From NCBI RefSeq assembly GCF_002234915.1, contig NZ_NEWD01000016.1:70-64069 (forward strand): a stretch of DNA of 64,000 nucleotides, given 5' to 3'. Below, piece by piece: positions 27,435 through 35,705 of this stretch. Each line of letters starts with the position of its first letter. The first letter of the stretch is position 1. The notes beneath the pieces were generated by a model. That model made no database searches, had not been told where the DNA came from, and saw nothing but the letters and a program-made list of their open reading frames with translations. This stretch comes from Bifidobacterium vansinderenii (GTDB lineage: Bacteria > Actinomycetota > Actinomycetes > Actinomycetales > Bifidobacteriaceae). A program made the position numbers and the translations under genes.

Positions 27435-27695
27435 TCACTTGAAGATAACCGCTCGCCACCCGGCCGGGGTATCACCGATGGCCTTCATGCGGATAACGGT
27501 TCGTTCCTCGGGATTCCTATCAATCATCGACCCGTCATGTATATCGGTTCTCAGCACCGGGCACGTATCACCGCACCGGTCGTTCCCCGTATCCGTCCAC
27601 AAGCCCGGTGGCCACGCTTCGCTTGACGCTTCAGCGCATCCCGACGCCGGGCGCAGATCGCACGGGCACCATACCCACGCATGACCGGAAAGCAC
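27435..27695 (-). CDS. Possible small Cys-rich protein
   Basis: An 86-residue frame from GTG 27695. The end, IRMKAIGDTPAGWRAVIFK, and the middle segment DRCGDTCPVLRTDIHDGSMI look protein-like. The frame lies between the terminator of the upstream gene (27730-27769) and the tandem repeat. The start is weak (no clear ribosome binding site) and composition is odd, so the gene is uncertain. Confidence 0.35.
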   Translation of the reverse strand: MLSGHAWVWCPCDLRPASGCAEASSEAWPPGLWTDTGNDRCGDTCPVLRTDIHDGSMIDRNPEERTVIRMKAIGDTPAGWRAVIFK

Positions 27696-27729
27696 ATACC
27701 CGCACTCGGGATAGAAGCACCGGATAAAG

Positions 27730-27769
27730 AAGGGGCACCGACACACTGGTTTCGTGTGCGGTGCCCCTT
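27730..27769 (-). terminator. Terminator of gene at 27816
   Basis: AAGGGGCACCGACACAC and GTGTGCGGTGCCCCTT form a 16-bp stem with one bulge; on the minus strand it is followed by CTTTATCC. Confidence 0.75.
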
Positions 27770-27815
27770 GGACCGGCAACGCGCCAGGCGTCGCTCTGGC
27801 CACTGACGCTCGCGG

Positions 27816-28469
27816 CTACGCAGCGTTGGATGCCTTCTCGCGTTCCCGCTTCAGCTCCTCCCTGCGTCGCTTATTGCGGACCCTGGCCATGCGCTTCACG
27901 CGCTCCGGGTCATCCAACTCCCAGAACCGCTTCACCTTGGCCTTCTCGATGTCCTGCACGTACTCGGCCTCACCATACTCAATCTCCGCATGGTTGAGGT
28001 AGAAGCTGCGCAGCGGCTCGGACATGTCGCTGGGGGTATCCTGCTTCCCCTCCAGAAAACGCTTCACGGCCTTCCACGTGACTACGCGCTCGCTGCCGTC
28101 GTTGCCCCTCCAGAGGAACACCGGCTCCCTATCCACGGCATTGGCCGAGTGGTTGCTGGCCGATTCGCGGGCACCCAGCCGAAGCACGATGACACCATCA
28201 CCGACGGCCGTGCCGCAGTAACGACTCGCTAGGCTCGGCAGATCCACTTCGCTGTCATCCACCGGGGTCCCATACGCCCGGTACGTCACCGGCTTGTCAT
28301 GGTTCCGGCCACCGAGGCATTCGATGATGTAGTCCGGCTCGTCCCCACCATAGAACGGTTCATCCACCGTGGTAACGATCGGCTTATGACCATTAGCGCT
28401 GAAGGTCTCCCTGAACTTGCGCGCGCCCCTCGTGTACGTCTTGATGTGCTGCCCGACCTGAATAGCCAT
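27816..28469 (-). CDS. Unknown element protein
   Basis: A 217-residue protein starting MAIQVGQHIKTYTRGARKF, with GGGGGA upstream; the frame extends further up but into spacer and repeat DNA. No membrane segment. The C-terminal 60 residues are a charged helix (RVKRMARVRNKRRREELKRE), suggesting nucleic-acid contact or a coiled coil. No family recognised. It has its own terminator and is flanked upstream by repeat copies 5 and 6. Confidence 0.65.
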   Translation of the reverse strand: MAIQVGQHIKTYTRGARKFRETFSANGHKPIVTTVDEPFYGGDEPDYIIECLGGRNHDKPVTYRAYGTPVDDSEVDLPSLASRYCGTAVGDGVIVLRLGARESASNHSANAVDREPVFLWRGNDGSERVVTWKAVKRFLEGKQDTPSDMSEPLRSFYLNHAEIEYGEAEYVQDIEKAKVKRFWELDDPERVKRMARVRNKRRREELKREREKASNAA

Positions 28470-28562
28470 CCGGTCCCCCGTTTCGGTGACGCGCGGGGCC
28501 TCGGATGCCCCTGCGCTTCCCTCCAACGATACCAGACGACCCGCGCACGCACCCCGCGCGAC

Positions 28563-28712
28563 ACGCGGGTGGGCCGGGATTTGTTTTGGTTCGGTCACGC
28601 TCGTCCTTTTCCTCGTTCCTTGTTTCATTGAGCGCCGGGGGCGACCACCACCCCCGGCGCGTTCCCAGCTAAGCGCGAACGACCCGGTCCGAAAATCCCG
28701 GACCACCCGCGC
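28563..28712. repeat. 19-bp repeat copies 5 and 6 flanking a GC hairpin
   Basis: Copy 5 (28563-28581, plus sense, two mismatches) and copy 6 (28694-28712, minus sense, exact) are inverted. Between them GCGCCGGGGG/CCCCCGGCGC (28632-28641, 28651-28660) forms a perfect hairpin. Copy 6 also pairs with AGCGCG...GGTCCG just to its left. The unit separates two minus-strand genes. Confidence 0.75.
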
Positions 28713-28736
28713 TAATTCACTCTTCTTCTTTGTCGG

Positions 28737-29393
28737 CTACATGCCGCGCAGGGCGGAGTTGAGGATCCGCCTCGTGTACACCCATGCACCTGCGCCCGGC
28801 TTGTACCCGATCCCGAACTTCCGTTTTATGCTGTTGCTCATGTTCACGGCCCGGCGCAGGGCCTCGTCGTCGATGCTGGCCACCAGGGCCAGCCCGGTGC
28901 GAAGGATGCTGTTTTCGTCCGAGCCTGCCGTCGGCCTCCATCGTTCGAGGCCGATGATGAGGTGGTCCCACACGCTATCGCCCCCGGCCATGTACTGGAG
29001 CATGCGGTACCGATTGAGCCGCATGGCAAGGTTCGCACCGTAATGGTCCTCATCGGGGACGTCCATCGCGGTGATGTAGGAGATGACTTCCCGGCACTCC
29101 TGCTCCGTGATGGACGGGTCCAGCGCCCGTAACTTCTTGCGCGTATCCGCGGTGTCCACGTCGTACAGCACCTCCTCGCGCTCGTTCCTCGTCTCGTGCT
29201 CGGACCAGTCGAGGTCTTCCTCGCTGCCCCCCATGAGGAGGAAACGCGGCCCGACGTGCCTACCGGCACCGTCAGTGGGGAACGGGATGACGCGCATGTA
29301 CGGCAGGCTGCAATCCCCCTCGTCCACAAACCCGCGCGCAGGAGCCTCGTTCTTCCTCGGGCCTCCGTACTTCTTCACCGTCTTCTTCGACAT
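28737..29393 (-). CDS. Unknown protein with basic KKTVKKYG tail
   Basis: A 218-residue protein starting MSKKTVKKYGGPRKNEAP after AAAAAAGGAAAAG. The first 12 residues match the tail of the next upstream gene (KKTVKKYGNP). The body is acidic and helical (EEDLDWSEHETRNEREEVLY) and ends GAWVYTRRILNSALRGM. No enzymatic motif or membrane helix. It belongs to a run of minus-strand genes, each with a Lys-rich start. Confidence 0.65.
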   Translation of the reverse strand: MSKKTVKKYGGPRKNEAPARGFVDEGDCSLPYMRVIPFPTDGAGRHVGPRFLLMGGSEEDLDWSEHETRNEREEVLYDVDTADTRKKLRALDPSITEQECREVISYITAMDVPDEDHYGANLAMRLNRYRMLQYMAGGDSVWDHLIIGLERWRPTAGSDENSILRTGLALVASIDDEALRRAVNMSNSIKRKFGIGYKPGAGAWVYTRRILNSALRGM

Positions 29394-29432
29394 GTTCTTT
29401 TCCTTTTTTCTTGTTGGTTTGTTTCCTATCAA

Positions 29433-29460
29433 CGCCGGGGGCTATCATCGCCCCCGGCGC
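29433..29460 (-). terminator. Terminator between two minus-strand genes
   Basis: CGCCGGGGGC and GCCCCCGGCG form a perfect 10-bp stem, nine bases after the stop of the gene at 29469. It takes the place held elsewhere by the 19-bp repeat. Confidence 0.7.
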
Positions 29461-29468
29461 GTTCCCCC

Positions 29469-30065
29469 TTATGCGGGGACGGACATCATGACGTTGGGAA
29501 CGGCGGCACCAAGCTTGAGCCTGACCCCGTTCTCCTCGTCCCCATGCACGAAAACCGCGAAGCAGTCCTGAGCGCTGCACCCCATGAGCCGCGAGCCATC
29601 CATCAGGCTATGGACGAACGTCAGGTACTGCGTCACCGTCGGAACATCCGCGCGCTTCCCCATCACGGACAGAGCGAACAACATCATCACGCATGCCTCT
29701 TCGTTCTCCTCCCCGACGAACTCCACATTCATCAGTTCAGCGACGTCATCGGGGACACCCTCCTTCAATAGCTGCCTGATGTTCGCAAGGTACTGCTGGT
29801 AGAAACGGTCATACGTCTCCTCCACCCCCTTCCCGCTCGCGGCGTCGATCATCATCCACGCGCGGAGACCGTTCCACGGCTTCAGCACCATGTGCGGTCG
29901 GTGCTTCGACTCCATCTCGACATCAAATAACGACGCGAGACCCCGCATCGCCGGGCACATGTCCGAGATCTCCCACGAGGCCAAATCAGGCCCCGCGCCA
30001 CCGCTACGCTGCGGGTTCCCGTACTTCTTCACCGTCTTCTTGTTCCTCTTCACGTTGCTCCTCAT
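29469..30065 (-). CDS. Unknown protein with basic KKTVKKYG tail
   Basis: A 198-residue protein starting MRSNVKRNKKTVKKYGNPQR. The tail matches that of the protein at 28737, while the rest is unrelated. It contains two helical stretches (EETYDRFYQQYLANIRQLLK and CVMMLFALSVMGKRADVPTV) and ends AAVPNVMMSVPA. No family recognised. It is followed by a perfect GC hairpin rather than a 19-bp repeat. Confidence 0.62.
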   Translation of the reverse strand: MRSNVKRNKKTVKKYGNPQRSGGAGPDLASWEISDMCPAMRGLASLFDVEMESKHRPHMVLKPWNGLRAWMMIDAASGKGVEETYDRFYQQYLANIRQLLKEGVPDDVAELMNVEFVGEENEEACVMMLFALSVMGKRADVPTVTQYLTFVHSLMDGSRLMGCSAQDCFAVFVHGDEENGVRLKLGAAVPNVMMSVPA

Positions 30066-30192
30066 GGTTCCTGCTCCTGTCCTTCCGTCTTCTTCATTCC
30101 CTGATTGCCTGTACGTGCCCGTGGACCAACGGCACCGGACCGGGCAGACCAGTGCCAAGGAGTAACGCGAGTGGCCCTAACCATCCGTGGAT

Positions 30193-30211
30193 AATCCCGG
30201 ACCACCCGCGC
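30193..30211 (-). repeat. 19-bp repeat copy 7
   Basis: An exact copy. The left arm GCGAGTGGCCC (about 30168-30178) pairs with it with two mismatches. It lies between two minus-strand genes. Confidence 0.78.
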
Positions 30212-30227
30212 CCGCGTTCCTTCCCCT

Positions 30228-30653
30228 TTATTCGTGGGCTGCGCGGCTTGCTTGCGCTCGTTGCGTTTGCTGCCCTTGGTAGAGTCCGAGGGTTTTCGCT
30301 ATCGCACAGTGGATGTTCGCCCGGTTTTTGGGTAGTTTGAACTCGTTCTCCTCGCGGATCTTGACCCACTCGTACCGGGGCGGCACGTACTTGCCGGGCA
30401 CGGCCGGTGCGGTCCTCACAGCCTGCTGGTAGGACCAGAGACCACCACCAAGCGGGGACTTGTAGCATGTGACCCTGCCTGCCCGTTCCACATACCATTC
30501 CATCCAGCCGTCCTCGTTCTCATGGAGCGAGAGGATGTGTGCTCCATCCTCAAGCCGATGGGGACGCTTCGCGTTCTCCTTCCATGGCTTCGTCCGCCAC
30601 GCGGCCTTCTTGATGGTCGCGCGTTCCTTCCGCGGGTCTGCTGTGCTCCTCAT
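30228..30653 (-). CDS. Unknown small basic protein
   Basis: A 141-residue protein with AAGGAATAACC before ATG. The start is strongly basic (RKERATIKKAAWRTKPWKEN). Aromatic-rich strands follow (EDGWMEWYVERAGRVTCYKS, GLWSYQQAVR), then a short helix and Gln-rich end. It could be a small beta domain with an RNA/DNA-binding tail; no family recognised. Confidence 0.6.
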   Translation of the reverse strand: MRSTADPRKERATIKKAAWRTKPWKENAKRPHRLEDGAHILSLHENEDGWMEWYVERAGRVTCYKSPLGGGLWSYQQAVRTAPAVPGKYVPPRYEWVKIREENEFKLPKNRANIHCAIAKTLGLYQGQQTQRAQASRAAHE

Positions 30654-30900
30654 GGTTATTCCTTACTGCCGGTTGGGTTCGCGCGTGGTTTTCTTATTGC
30701 CACTGACGCGCGCGTTCCCCTCACCGGTCATTACTCATAAACTCGTCGGTGGCTCTCCTAAGCCCCGACCAGGCGACCATGCTCGAGCTGAGCATCGCTC
30801 CGGTCATTCCCATGGGTCTGCTCCTTACTTACTGTTCCGTGGTTCCGGCCGGGCCGGAGGCTCGTGGCCACCGGCCCCTGCTTCTTTGCTCAGCGGGCCG

Positions 30901-31248
30901 TCACTCGGTCGCGCCGTCGCGGCCACCGATGATGTTGCTGTGGATGACGTCCTCGTAATCCGCGAAGCTCCACTCCTCCGTCTCGATGAACGTCGAGAGG
31001 GGCCACGCGTCATCACTGACGCGGTAGAGGTCGTTCCCCTTCACGCGGTAACCGCAGTGCGCGATCTGAGCGTTGAGGGCTTCACGGAACTCGCGCGTCG
31101 CGGCCGTGAGGTCCAAGCGGTCCGGGTCGATGCCGCAGCATCCCCGCGCGAAGTCGCTGACCTCGCTCCTGAGGGACTGACCGCTCTCTCCGATGCCGTG
31201 CTTACCGCTTACGCGGATCGCGGACCAATTACCGATTCGCTTCTCCAT
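30901..31248 (-). CDS. Unknown small protein
   Basis: A 115-residue protein starting MEKRIGNWSAIRVSGKHGIG, behind AAGAAAGG; a longer frame to 31413 covers repeat DNA and is not favoured. Features: CCGIDPDRLDLTAATREFRE and the acidic C terminus WSFADYEDVIHSNIIGG. No motif recognised. Confidence 0.58.
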   Translation of the reverse strand: MEKRIGNWSAIRVSGKHGIGESGQSLRSEVSDFARGCCGIDPDRLDLTAATREFREALNAQIAHCGYRVKGNDLYRVSDDAWPLSTFIETEEWSFADYEDVIHSNIIGGRDGATE

Positions 31249-31357
31249 GATTACTGCCTTTCTTCTTACCGGCCCCGCCACCTGCGCGGGGACGATTGTT
31301 CTTCCTGCTGTGTGTTTGTTGGTCGTTGTTCTTGTTTCGAGTGGCACAGTGGTGATT

Positions 31358-31453
31358 CCGGGTACGCGGGGTCCGGACCACCGGCGCGGCTCGCTCCCGT
31401 CACCCCTACGCATGAAGGGAATGCCGGGTCGCGCGCCGGTGGTCCTAAACTTC
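31358..31453. repeat. 95-bp repeat, copy A (variant hairpin unit)
   Basis: GGACCACCGGCGCG (31375-31388) and CGCGCCGGTGGTCC (31432-31445) are perfect inverted arms. The whole unit is closely similar to 32182-32279, including the flanking CCCGTCACCCCTACG and the end TAAACTTCCGC. The arms resemble the 19-bp repeat (GGACCACC...GCGC), so this is probably a diverged subfamily. Confidence 0.7.
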
Positions 31454-31473
31454 CGCTGTGCCGGTCTTGGGTC

Positions 31474-32040
31474 TTAGCTCCGGTGGATGATTCCCGTTTG
31501 GCCCCAGAGCTGGTCCGGGTCACCCGGTACTTGCAGGACACCGGTGGTTCCGATGAAGCAGTCCGCGAAGGGCATGCCGTCGCGGATAGCGGCCCTCGTC
31601 GCCTGCCCGTACCATTCCACGTACTCCGCCAGCTCCTCGTCCGTAGGGTCCTTTATCTCGTCGATCGTGGCTATGATTGCCGTACCCGCGAGGAGGGATT
31701 CCGCGTTGCGGTTCTCCACGGTCGGTGCGTCGCTCTCGCGGAGGGCCTTGATGATTCGCACGAGAACCTCGACGTGCCCCATGTTCTTCAGGAGGAGCCG
31801 CTGGGATGCGACCTCAGCGACCCGAAGGTTCTTCTTGTTCGCCGCGTAGCACACGACCCACGGCTGGACCACAACGCTTCCGGTGTTCCCGGCTTGCCCC
31901 TGCTTCGGTGGCAGGACGGAGGTGACGTACCCCTCCTTCCGCAAGCCGTCCGCGTACTCACTCACGAGTTCGGGGAAGTGCTGCACCTTGTTCCCGTTCT
32001 TCACGCTGGTGGTGCTGGTCGGGTTCTTCTTGTTGCTCAT
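31474..32040 (-). CDS. Unknown protein, paralogue of gene at 32293
   Basis: A 188-residue protein starting MSNKKNPTSTTSVKNGNK with AAAGG upstream. It aligns along its length with the next upstream product: VSEYADGLRKEGYVTSV, VVQPWVVCYAANKKNL, LRESDAPTVENRNAESLLAG, YVEWYGQATRAAIRDGMP. It has a basic tail, no membrane helix and no catalytic motif that I recognise. The pair, with near-identical 95-bp units after each gene, arose by local duplication. Confidence 0.65.
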   Translation of the reverse strand: MSNKKNPTSTTSVKNGNKVQHFPELVSEYADGLRKEGYVTSVLPPKQGQAGNTGSVVVQPWVVCYAANKKNLRVAEVASQRLLLKNMGHVEVLVRIIKALRESDAPTVENRNAESLLAGTAIIATIDEIKDPTDEELAEYVEWYGQATRAAIRDGMPFADCFIGTTGVLQVPGDPDQLWGQTGIIHRS

Positions 32041-32181
32041 CTTCTTGAGCCTTTCCCGGCACGTCATGGTGCCGCTATAGCCGCGCACTCACTTCTTTCT
32101 TCTCATCGTTAACCGGTGCACGGCTTTGGTTGTTTTTTCCGCGCAATGATGCGCAGGTTTCAATACGCGCACCCAGTTATT

Positions 32182-32279
32182 CGGGTACGCGGGGTCCGGG
32201 CCACCAGCGCGGCGTATACCCGTCACCCCTACGAACAAAGGGATTACCGGGGGCCGCGCTGATGGTCCTGAACTTCCGC
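32182..32279. repeat. 95-bp repeat, copy B
   Basis: Inverted arms GGGCCACCAGCGCGGC (32198-32213) and GCCGCGCTGATGGTCC (32253-32268) differ at two positions. The unit matches copy A at 31358-31453. A single arm, GCGCTGATGGTCTTGAAC, is also found at 53238-53255. Confidence 0.65.
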
Positions 32280-32292
32280 CGCGGTCCCGGCT

Positions 32293-32925
32293 TCAGTGCT
32301 CGTACACGACGACCGGCATGTAGTCCTTCCCTCCTTGAACCGGGGCACCCATGGCGGCCATTAGGCACTCGGTGAGCGGGGCATCATCACGAAGGGCGGC
32401 GAGGGCCGCCTGCTCATACGCGTTCACGTACTCCTTGATCGATTCGTCAAGCGGTTCGACATGTGTGTACGTGCCAAGGAAAACTGCTTCGGCCACCATG
32501 AAGTCCGAGCGCGGGTCCCCCACCGTCGGAGCGTTGCAGTGCCGGAGGGCCTCCTCGATACGTTCGGTGACGAGATCGTCCCCCCAGTTCATCTCGAAAA
32601 CCATCTGGTACACGTCGCCGGCGCGCTCCAACTCCTCCTCGGTCTTTGCGTAGTAGGCCACCCATGGTGTCACCGCGAAGCTTTCACCTTCCTCGTTGAC
32701 CCCAATCTGAGGGTTGTCAATCGCAACGACGTATCCCTCCCGAATGAGGGTTTCGACGTATTCCCGCACTTTCATCGGAACATCACATACGCTCATGCGG
32801 CAATCCGATACCGTGTCCTCACGGTACGACTGCCGGTTCTGCGGCTTGTCCGCTTTCCGCGTCTTGCGCGCTCCTCGGTTCTTCTTCGTCCTGTTGTTGC
32901 GGCCGGTCTTCGTCTTGCTGCTCAT
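32293..32925 (-). CDS. Unknown protein, paralogue of gene at 31474
   Basis: A 210-residue protein with a 35-residue Lys/Arg-rich N terminus (TGRNNRTKKNRGARKTRKAD). The conserved body contains VREYVETLIREGYVVAI, VTPWVAYYAKTEEELERAG, LRHCNAPTVGDPRSDFMVAE and YVNAYEQAALAALRDDAPLT. The same order in the 31474 protein shows they are paralogues. Function unknown. Confidence 0.65.
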   Translation of the reverse strand: MSSKTKTGRNNRTKKNRGARKTRKADKPQNRQSYREDTVSDCRMSVCDVPMKVREYVETLIREGYVVAIDNPQIGVNEEGESFAVTPWVAYYAKTEEELERAGDVYQMVFEMNWGDDLVTERIEEALRHCNAPTVGDPRSDFMVAEAVFLGTYTHVEPLDESIKEYVNAYEQAALAALRDDAPLTECLMAAMGAPVQGGKDYMPVVVYEH

Positions 32926-34190
32926 TTTCTCGAGCCTTCCTCGGCACGTCGTGGTGCCGTTATCGCCGCGCTTGCTTGTTGTCGTGCCGCGCGGCGCTTC
33001 GTGGTGATTGTGGTTCGCGCTGTCATTGCGCGGTTTCAGTCCTCGTACCCTGTTTTTGGGTATGCTCCGCCAGGCCCGCGGCCCCGGTCATCGAAAACCG
33101 ACTTAGGGTGCGTTGGGACTGACGAGCGGCACGGTGTGCCCTCGCTGGTGATGGTGATTGTGGCCCTACGTTGGATTGCCCTCAAGCGCGTTGATGATTT
33201 GCCCGACCATCGCCGCGCGGCGCATGACGGTCATGCCGTTCACGGATCGCGCGTCTAAGGCCTACTCCCCCGCTCATACGGGTATGGAGGGGCCATGCGG
33301 GTTCTACGCGTTGGGGTTTGGGCCGACGGCTACGGTGCCGTTACCTTGAAGATTCGATACGCATTTTGATGCTTCTCCTTACCTGACCGCCGGTGTCCCG
33401 ACGGGAACCTTTTCTTAAACCAATCCGGGGTAACTAATCCCGAATTAAGTAATTCACTTGTCGGCCCGTTAGACGGTCGGACCGGTTGTTCCTCGCAACG
33501 GTTCCTATGGTACACCAAGTGCGGGATAATGCAAAAGCGAAAAATACTACCACACACCCATCGACGCGGTTTTTTCAGCGTGTCTCACGCTTGGAACACC
33601 GCGTAAACCCTACTCCTGATTAGGTTTTCACGAAGTCGGACCACCCGCGCCACCCCTCGGAAAAAGTCGAAAATGTTCGCTATGAGCTTAATTATTCGAG
33701 CGAAAAACGTCAACGAAGCTGTCCAAATAGGGCATTTCCCGCTCGATTCACCCCGTGTGAACGGCTGCATGTACAATAGAGGAAGGCTGAACCTCCATTT
33801 GTCCAGCCTTCCTTGCTGACGAACCTCAGCACGGGTGAGCACCCACCGTCGCACATGGTGTGTGCCTTCCCTGGACCAACCACCCAGAAACCCATCCGCT
33901 AGGGCACCTATAAATAGCCCGCTGGCCCTCCGGCCGGTAAGGAACACAAGGGATGCCGAAGCCCCTTAGACAAGGGCAACGGCCATTGTGCGGCCCGGTC
34001 CATGACCGAGCGGTGGTGCGCGATGGAGTAACTAACCGGAACGCACCACCAAATACACCTCCACCGAATGAGCATCAGCGTCGATGCCTCATCCCCGTAA
34101 ATCCCGGACCGCGCAGACTTTCCTGCATGCCCACCACCGGGCAGCCGGGTCCCTCCCGTCGAGCGCCGGGCGTCGCTGTGTTTCGTGCCG
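32926..34190. other. Gene-free stretch with several hairpins
   Basis: No convincing gene in 1.26 kb. 33637-33650 and 34100-34114 are shortened copies of the 19-bp repeat. GGAAGGCTG/CAGCCTTCC (33781-33789, 33804-33812) and GGTGGTGCG/CGCACCACC (34012-34020, 34042-34050) are perfect hairpins, and 33905-34060 contains further short inverted pairs. A structured RNA is possible but I recognise no known family. Confidence 0.45.
33781..33812. terminator. Isolated hairpin in gene-free stretch
   Basis: A perfect 9-bp stem (GGAAGGCTG/CAGCCTTCC), followed on the plus strand by TTGCTGAC and preceded on the other side by TATTGTAC. No gene ends nearby, so it may belong to an RNA gene. Confidence 0.4.
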
Positions 34191-35345
34191 TCAGTCCTCG
34201 TACCCGTCGTATGATGCGCGGATTGCTCCGGGCACGTCGATGAGCGGGTCCTCGGGTATCGTGCCTTGCTCCGCGTAGCGGTAGAGCACCAGTTGCTCCC
34301 CGTCGTTCCATGCGTCGGGCTGGAAACGGCAGAAGAGGCTGCAATCCACGAGCACGTCGAGCGTCATGGGCCGGGAACCACCGGCGATGGCCGCGAGGTT
34401 GCCGAGGCCAACTTCATCCGGCCCGTCGTGCGCGTTGAGAAGCGAGATGACGTCATCGCTCAGCGCGTTCCAGTCCCGTTCCGCGAAGTCATGGTCGATG
34501 CGCCGCTCGAGGATGCCCGGCAGGTGTTCCCAGCCCTTCTGGTAACCCGTGTCACCGTAGAGGTGTATGGAACTCGCGAGCCGGTCCCTCCACGTGGGGT
34601 GCGGGTAACCGTCGGTCTCGATGCTGCGCGGGTCCGTGTCCTCCCAGGCGATGCTGAGGAGCGTGAGGATTGCCCGCGTCTGCCAGAGCGTCGTGGGGCA
34701 TGGCAGCTCCACACCATAAGCCGCGGCATACCGCACCGCGGCATCCGATGGCATCCATTCCCGCTGGTAATCAGCGTCCCTGTCATCCAGCGGGTCACTG
34801 CCCTTGCCGAACGCGGGGGCCATCCTTACCCACTCGCGCATGGCATCACCGATGATGGAACGGCCCGGCCTCCTCAACGGCTCACGGCCCGCGACGAGGA
34901 GCATCCGGTGCAGCCATGCCCCGGCCCAACCACGGCCACTCATCACCACGCGCGCGTCATAATCGGTAAGCTCACCGCAGATCGGGGCACACCAGCCGGC
35001 CACCCACTCCGGGTCCGGCACGGCACCGACCGTGTAGAGCCGAGCGAGGACGTCGCTCGCGTCCACGACGAACCGGCTCTTGGCACGCGCGTCGATGTCA
35101 CTATGCCCCACGCTCAGCGTCATGCGGAGAGCGGCAACGTCCTCCTTCGCGTTACCGCGCTCCACGAGCAGGGCCTCCGCATCCGAATCGCTTGACACGG
35201 GCACCGGCCCACCCTCGGTAGCGGCACGGAACGAATCCAGCCACCCCAGCCAGTCACCATCACCCCGAGCATCATCCAGCCACCCCCAATCACCACCGGT
35301 AACGTCGCTAATCCAGCTCAACGCACCCGCATCCACACCAGCCAT
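34191..35345 (-). CDS. Unknown protein related to the 698-aa protein
   Basis: A 384-residue protein with GGGGG before ATG 35345. It is acidic, Trp-rich and soluble. The segment ERDWNALSDDVISLLNAHDG followed by LAAIAGGS matches RRDWNAFSDRVLVL...AAAVAGGS in the protein at 47612, showing shared ancestry of this region. No catalytic motif recognised. Confidence 0.65.
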   Translation of the reverse strand: MAGVDAGALSWISDVTGGDWGWLDDARGDGDWLGWLDSFRAATEGGPVPVSSDSDAEALLVERGNAKEDVAALRMTLSVGHSDIDARAKSRFVVDASDVLARLYTVGAVPDPEWVAGWCAPICGELTDYDARVVMSGRGWAGAWLHRMLLVAGREPLRRPGRSIIGDAMREWVRMAPAFGKGSDPLDDRDADYQREWMPSDAAVRYAAAYGVELPCPTTLWQTRAILTLLSIAWEDTDPRSIETDGYPHPTWRDRLASSIHLYGDTGYQKGWEHLPGILERRIDHDFAERDWNALSDDVISLLNAHDGPDEVGLGNLAAIAGGSRPMTLDVLVDCSLFCRFQPDAWNDGEQLVLYRYAEQGTIPEDPLIDVPGAIRASYDGYED

Positions 35346-35574
35346 AACAGACCCCCACGCGCATTACCCGTCCATGAGCACCAGTCCCGGAACCGGGACC
35401 ACCACCACGAACCACCAGCAAGTGCCACCGATCATCCCACGCGCACCGCGCGGAGGCAAACCCGGAGAGCCGCGACGCCCGGCGCACGGATACCCGCACC
35501 AGTGAAGCGATGGGGAAGGAAGAAACAGCGAGGATAAGCGACAGGACCATGGAAAAGAAGGACGAATAAAAGCA

Positions 35575-35624
35575 ACGCGGGTGGTCCGGGATTATCGGTT
35601 AATTAAATCCCGGACCACCCGCGC
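35575..35624. terminator. Paired 19-bp repeat (copies 8 and 9), bidirectional terminator
   Basis: Inverted copies at 35575-35593 and 35606-35624 with a 12-base loop. The purine tract GAAGGACGAATAAAAGC lies left and pyrimidines right. The loop ATCGGTTAATTA is nearly the same as the loop that received the IS1595 transposon at 59313/63350. The rest of the 35346-35705 gap shows no gene. Confidence 0.82.
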
Positions 35625-35705
35625 TCGTTCCTCATTCCCCTTTCATCCCGTTGGTGACGGGCACCGGCCGTGGGTTTTCTGGTCTGGTGACGGCCAGCGA
35701 GTTGG

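Noticed and set aside
30469-32112. A 547-residue plus-strand frame
   Set aside because: It runs antisense through three minus-strand genes with good starts and covers repeat DNA; composition is non-protein-like.
33440-33560. A tRNA-like stretch
   Set aside because: No cloverleaf with a proper T-loop and acceptor stem could be formed.
33585-33947. A 120-residue minus-strand frame
   Set aside because: It covers a repeat fragment and a perfect hairpin and has no supporting ribosome binding site.
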